A stretch of 6,568 bases of DNA from DAMCZI01 sp032095175 (GTDB lineage Bacteria; Bacillota; Clostridia; Clostridiales; Caloramatoraceae). The stretch spans positions 1-6,568 of the forward strand of contig DAMCZI010000091.1 of assembly GCA_032095175.1 (NCBI GenBank). The letters run 5' to 3'. Both the position numbers and the translations under genes were made by a program. The notes beneath the pieces are model-generated. The model was not told the origin of the DNA. It saw only the letters and a program-made list of their open reading frames with translations, and ran no database searches. Within the stretch, counting starts at the first letter, position 1, and every line of letters begins with the position of its first letter. Below are positions 5,364 through 6,568 of the stretch, one piece after another.

Positions 5364-6401
5364 TTACTTATATTCAAATATATTTTTATGATTTACCTTT
5401 AGGGGTTCGTTTTCATTAAGCTGTATATGTCCAGATGAATAAGGTTTACCATCTATAGCGATAAAGACTTCACTTGTTCCGTAATAATCCCCAAGGGTGT
5501 TTGTAATGCTTTGTAGTATCATAAACTCCAGGGATGTTCCTGCATTCATTTCTGTTACAAGTTCCTTAGAAAAATCTGCTTTCAGTATGTTTTTATCCCT
5601 GTCAAAATGCAGAGAATTTATTTTAGTGTTTTTACTAAGAGGGGCGGATAAATCTTTAGCAGGGGGATTTTTCAATCTGTCTTCAAAAACATCTTTTATA
5701 TCCATATTTGTTTTTAATGGAACAGCAACACTTGTAAAAACAATTTTATCCCTTGTAAAATCAGGATAGTAAAATTTTATGTTTTGTGTTAGGGTGCCAT
5801 TGATTTCAAGGTTTTCTAGGGAGGTTTCAACCGTATAATCTTTCCCTTTGTAGACCTTTTTTACATGACCTATATTTTTAACATAATAGTCAAGTAGTGT
5901 ATAATTTTTACCTTCGGTTGTTACCTCAATTGCTTTATATTTTCCAGAGGGAGTTGATACCTCTACTTCCTTCCCTGAAATAAATCTTTTTCCTTCTGAT
6001 GTATTCCAGGAGGTACCCTTTTCAAGGGGTTCTTTTAAAAGAATTTCAGGGCTTTCCTTAGATATGGAAGTAACATCTTCCCTATAGTAGAATTCTCCAA
6101 TGGATTCAATAAGCTTAAGCTCTCCATTAGATATTTCATAAATTTCAACAGCAGTTGTTCCAGGGTTTATTGCTCTCAACTGCATTCGATTATTTCTTAT
6201 GAAATCAACATAGGTTTCTTTTTCTGCAAATTCATTCCCGAAACCTGCATATTTCATTTTTACATTTTCCTTAAAGGGAAAATATTCTCCTACAGTTTCT
6301 GTTATTGGTTTCTTTTCATCAGTTGGAGGAGTAACCTTTTTACAGGACATACTAAAAAGCATTATTACGACAAAAACACCTAAAATAAACCTTTTACACA
6401 T
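5364..6401 (-). CDS. Lipoprotein with C-terminal GerMN domain
   Basis: This 345-residue protein is predicted to be anchored outside the cytoplasmic membrane. The signal peptide MCKRFILGVFVVIMLFSMSC ends at the lipidated Cys20. A Lys/Pro/Thr-rich linker follows, then a beta-rich domain (about 35-200) that I cannot name; it contains PLEKGTSW, a TPSGKYKAIEV repeat-like strand and YYVKNIGHVKKVY. The last part (about 258-335) has the GerMN pattern: INSLHFDRDKNILKADFSKE, then LEFMILQSITNTLGDYYG and VFIAIDGKP. GerMN domains occur in sporulation/germination proteins such as GerM, but also in lipoproteins of unknown role. I chose the ATG at 6401, 6 bases after GAGGTG on the minus strand. A GTG three codons upstream overlaps that site. 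It is transcribed convergently with the MFS gene and stands alone in the window. Confidence 0.85.
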   Translation of the reverse strand: MCKRFILGVFVVIMLFSMSCKKVTPPTDEKKPITETVGEYFPFKENVKMKYAGFGNEFAEKETYVDFIRNNRMQLRAINPGTTAVEIYEISNGELKLIESIGEFYYREDVTSISKESPEILLKEPLEKGTSWNTSEGKRFISGKEVEVSTPSGKYKAIEVTTEGKNYTLLDYYVKNIGHVKKVYKGKDYTVETSLENLEINGTLTQNIKFYYPDFTRDKIVFTSVAVPLKTNMDIKDVFEDRLKNPPAKDLSAPLSKNTKINSLHFDRDKNILKADFSKELVTEMNAGTSLEFMILQSITNTLGDYYGTSEVFIAIDGKPYSSGHIQLNENEPLKVNHKNIFEYK

Positions 6402-6442
6402 CTTTTTCACCTCAACTATATATATAACTAAAATCCCCCTTA

Positions 6443-6470
6443 TTTATACTATGATTTTATCATTTCAAAA
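6443..6470 (-). promoter_or_regulatory. Candidate promoter of the GerMN lipoprotein gene
   Basis: On the minus strand TTTTGA (6470-6465) and TATAAA (6448-6443) are 16 bases apart, an acceptable sigma-A-type arrangement. The overlapping CATAGTATA (6453-6445) matches the -10 pattern CATAnnnTA of the mother-cell sporulation sigma factors E/K, but no clear -35 for these is seen. Either would give a leader of roughly 35 nt before the ATG. Confidence 0.4.
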
Positions 6471-6494
6471 TTTAATTTGTAATGTAGGGATAAT

Positions 6495-6568
6495 GCGTCT
6501 TAACGTAGTAGCTAGTTTATATCTTAAAAGACCGTTCCAACCGAGGTGTCGGGGCATTTAACCCCTTG
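6495..6568. other. GC-rich, stem-forming window edge; possible structured RNA
   Basis: The final 38 bases are 58% G+C (22 of 38), far above the surrounding AT-rich DNA. GGGG (6551-6554) can pair with CCCC (6562-6565) around CATTTAA, and GTCTT (6497-6501) with AAGAC (6528-6532). No start codon with a ribosome binding site is seen; two minus-strand frames are open only for about 45 bases at the edge. The composition and pairing suggest part of a non-coding RNA continuing beyond the window, on an undetermined strand. A GATAAT box at 6489-6494 on the plus strand lacks a good -35. Confidence 0.3.

Noticed and set aside
6526..6568. Partial minus-strand coding frames entering from the right edge
   Set aside because: Two different frames are open for only about 14 codons each, neither recognisable; too short to call.
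1..6568. CRISPR array, insertion sequence transposase, tRNA or rRNA genes
   Set aside because: No regularly spaced repeats, no transposase-like reading frame, and no cloverleaf or rRNA signature was seen; the GGTTCGA in the hairpin loops is not within a tRNA.

Overview
The window looks like chromosomal DNA from a spore-forming, low-GC Firmicute, most likely a Clostridia-type anaerobe. The evidence is AT-rich DNA, strong AGGAGG-like ribosome binding sites, TTG starts, a small acid-soluble spore protein, a GerMN-domain lipoprotein, and a tungstate uptake operon of the kind common in anaerobes that use tungsto-enzymes. I cannot name the species.

Layout, left to right. Positions 1-152 are the 3' end of an Opp/Dpp-type peptide ABC transporter ATPase, closed by an intrinsic terminator (159-190). 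Next is a short gene for an alpha/beta-type spore DNA-binding protein (273-512). Its ribosome binding site lies inside a hairpin followed at once by six T's. The spore gene's stop codon overlaps the -35 box of a good sigma-A-type promoter (509-537). This promoter drives a leader with a Moco/Tuco-family riboswitch (about 549-632) and then tupA-tupB-tupC (653-3073), encoding the tungstate binding lipoprotein, permease and ATPase. After that come a cytoplasmic glycerophosphodiester phosphodiesterase (3274-3996) and, one base later, an MFS transporter of the sugar/GPH-like type (3998-5230). A 17-bp perfect hairpin (5243-5286) ends this block. A convergent minus-strand gene (5364-6401) encodes a lipoprotein with a C-terminal GerMN domain. 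The last 70 or so bases are a more GC-rich, stem-forming stretch without a convincing gene, possibly the edge of a structured RNA.

The most unusual thing here is a pair of large hairpin elements. One is in the gap between tupA and tupB (1483-1625), the other in the leader of the phosphodiesterase gene (3141-3256). They share a 19-nt apical loop with an identical core TTGGTTCGAC and the same inner architecture. Their stem sequences differ strongly but remain paired (for example CCCCC/GGGGG in one copy where the other has unrelated A/T-rich pairs). Copy 2 also uses two U.G wobbles that pair only in the plus-strand transcript. This is the signature of a conserved folded RNA, or of a mobile hairpin repeat. 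I do not recognise the family.

Working together: the riboswitch probably senses the tungsten (or molybdenum) cofactor and gates tupA, and the inter-cistronic hairpin may set the ratio of binding protein to membrane components. The phosphodiesterase/MFS pair looks like an uptake-and-cleavage unit for a glycerophosphodiester or related solute, but this is inferred from gene order only.
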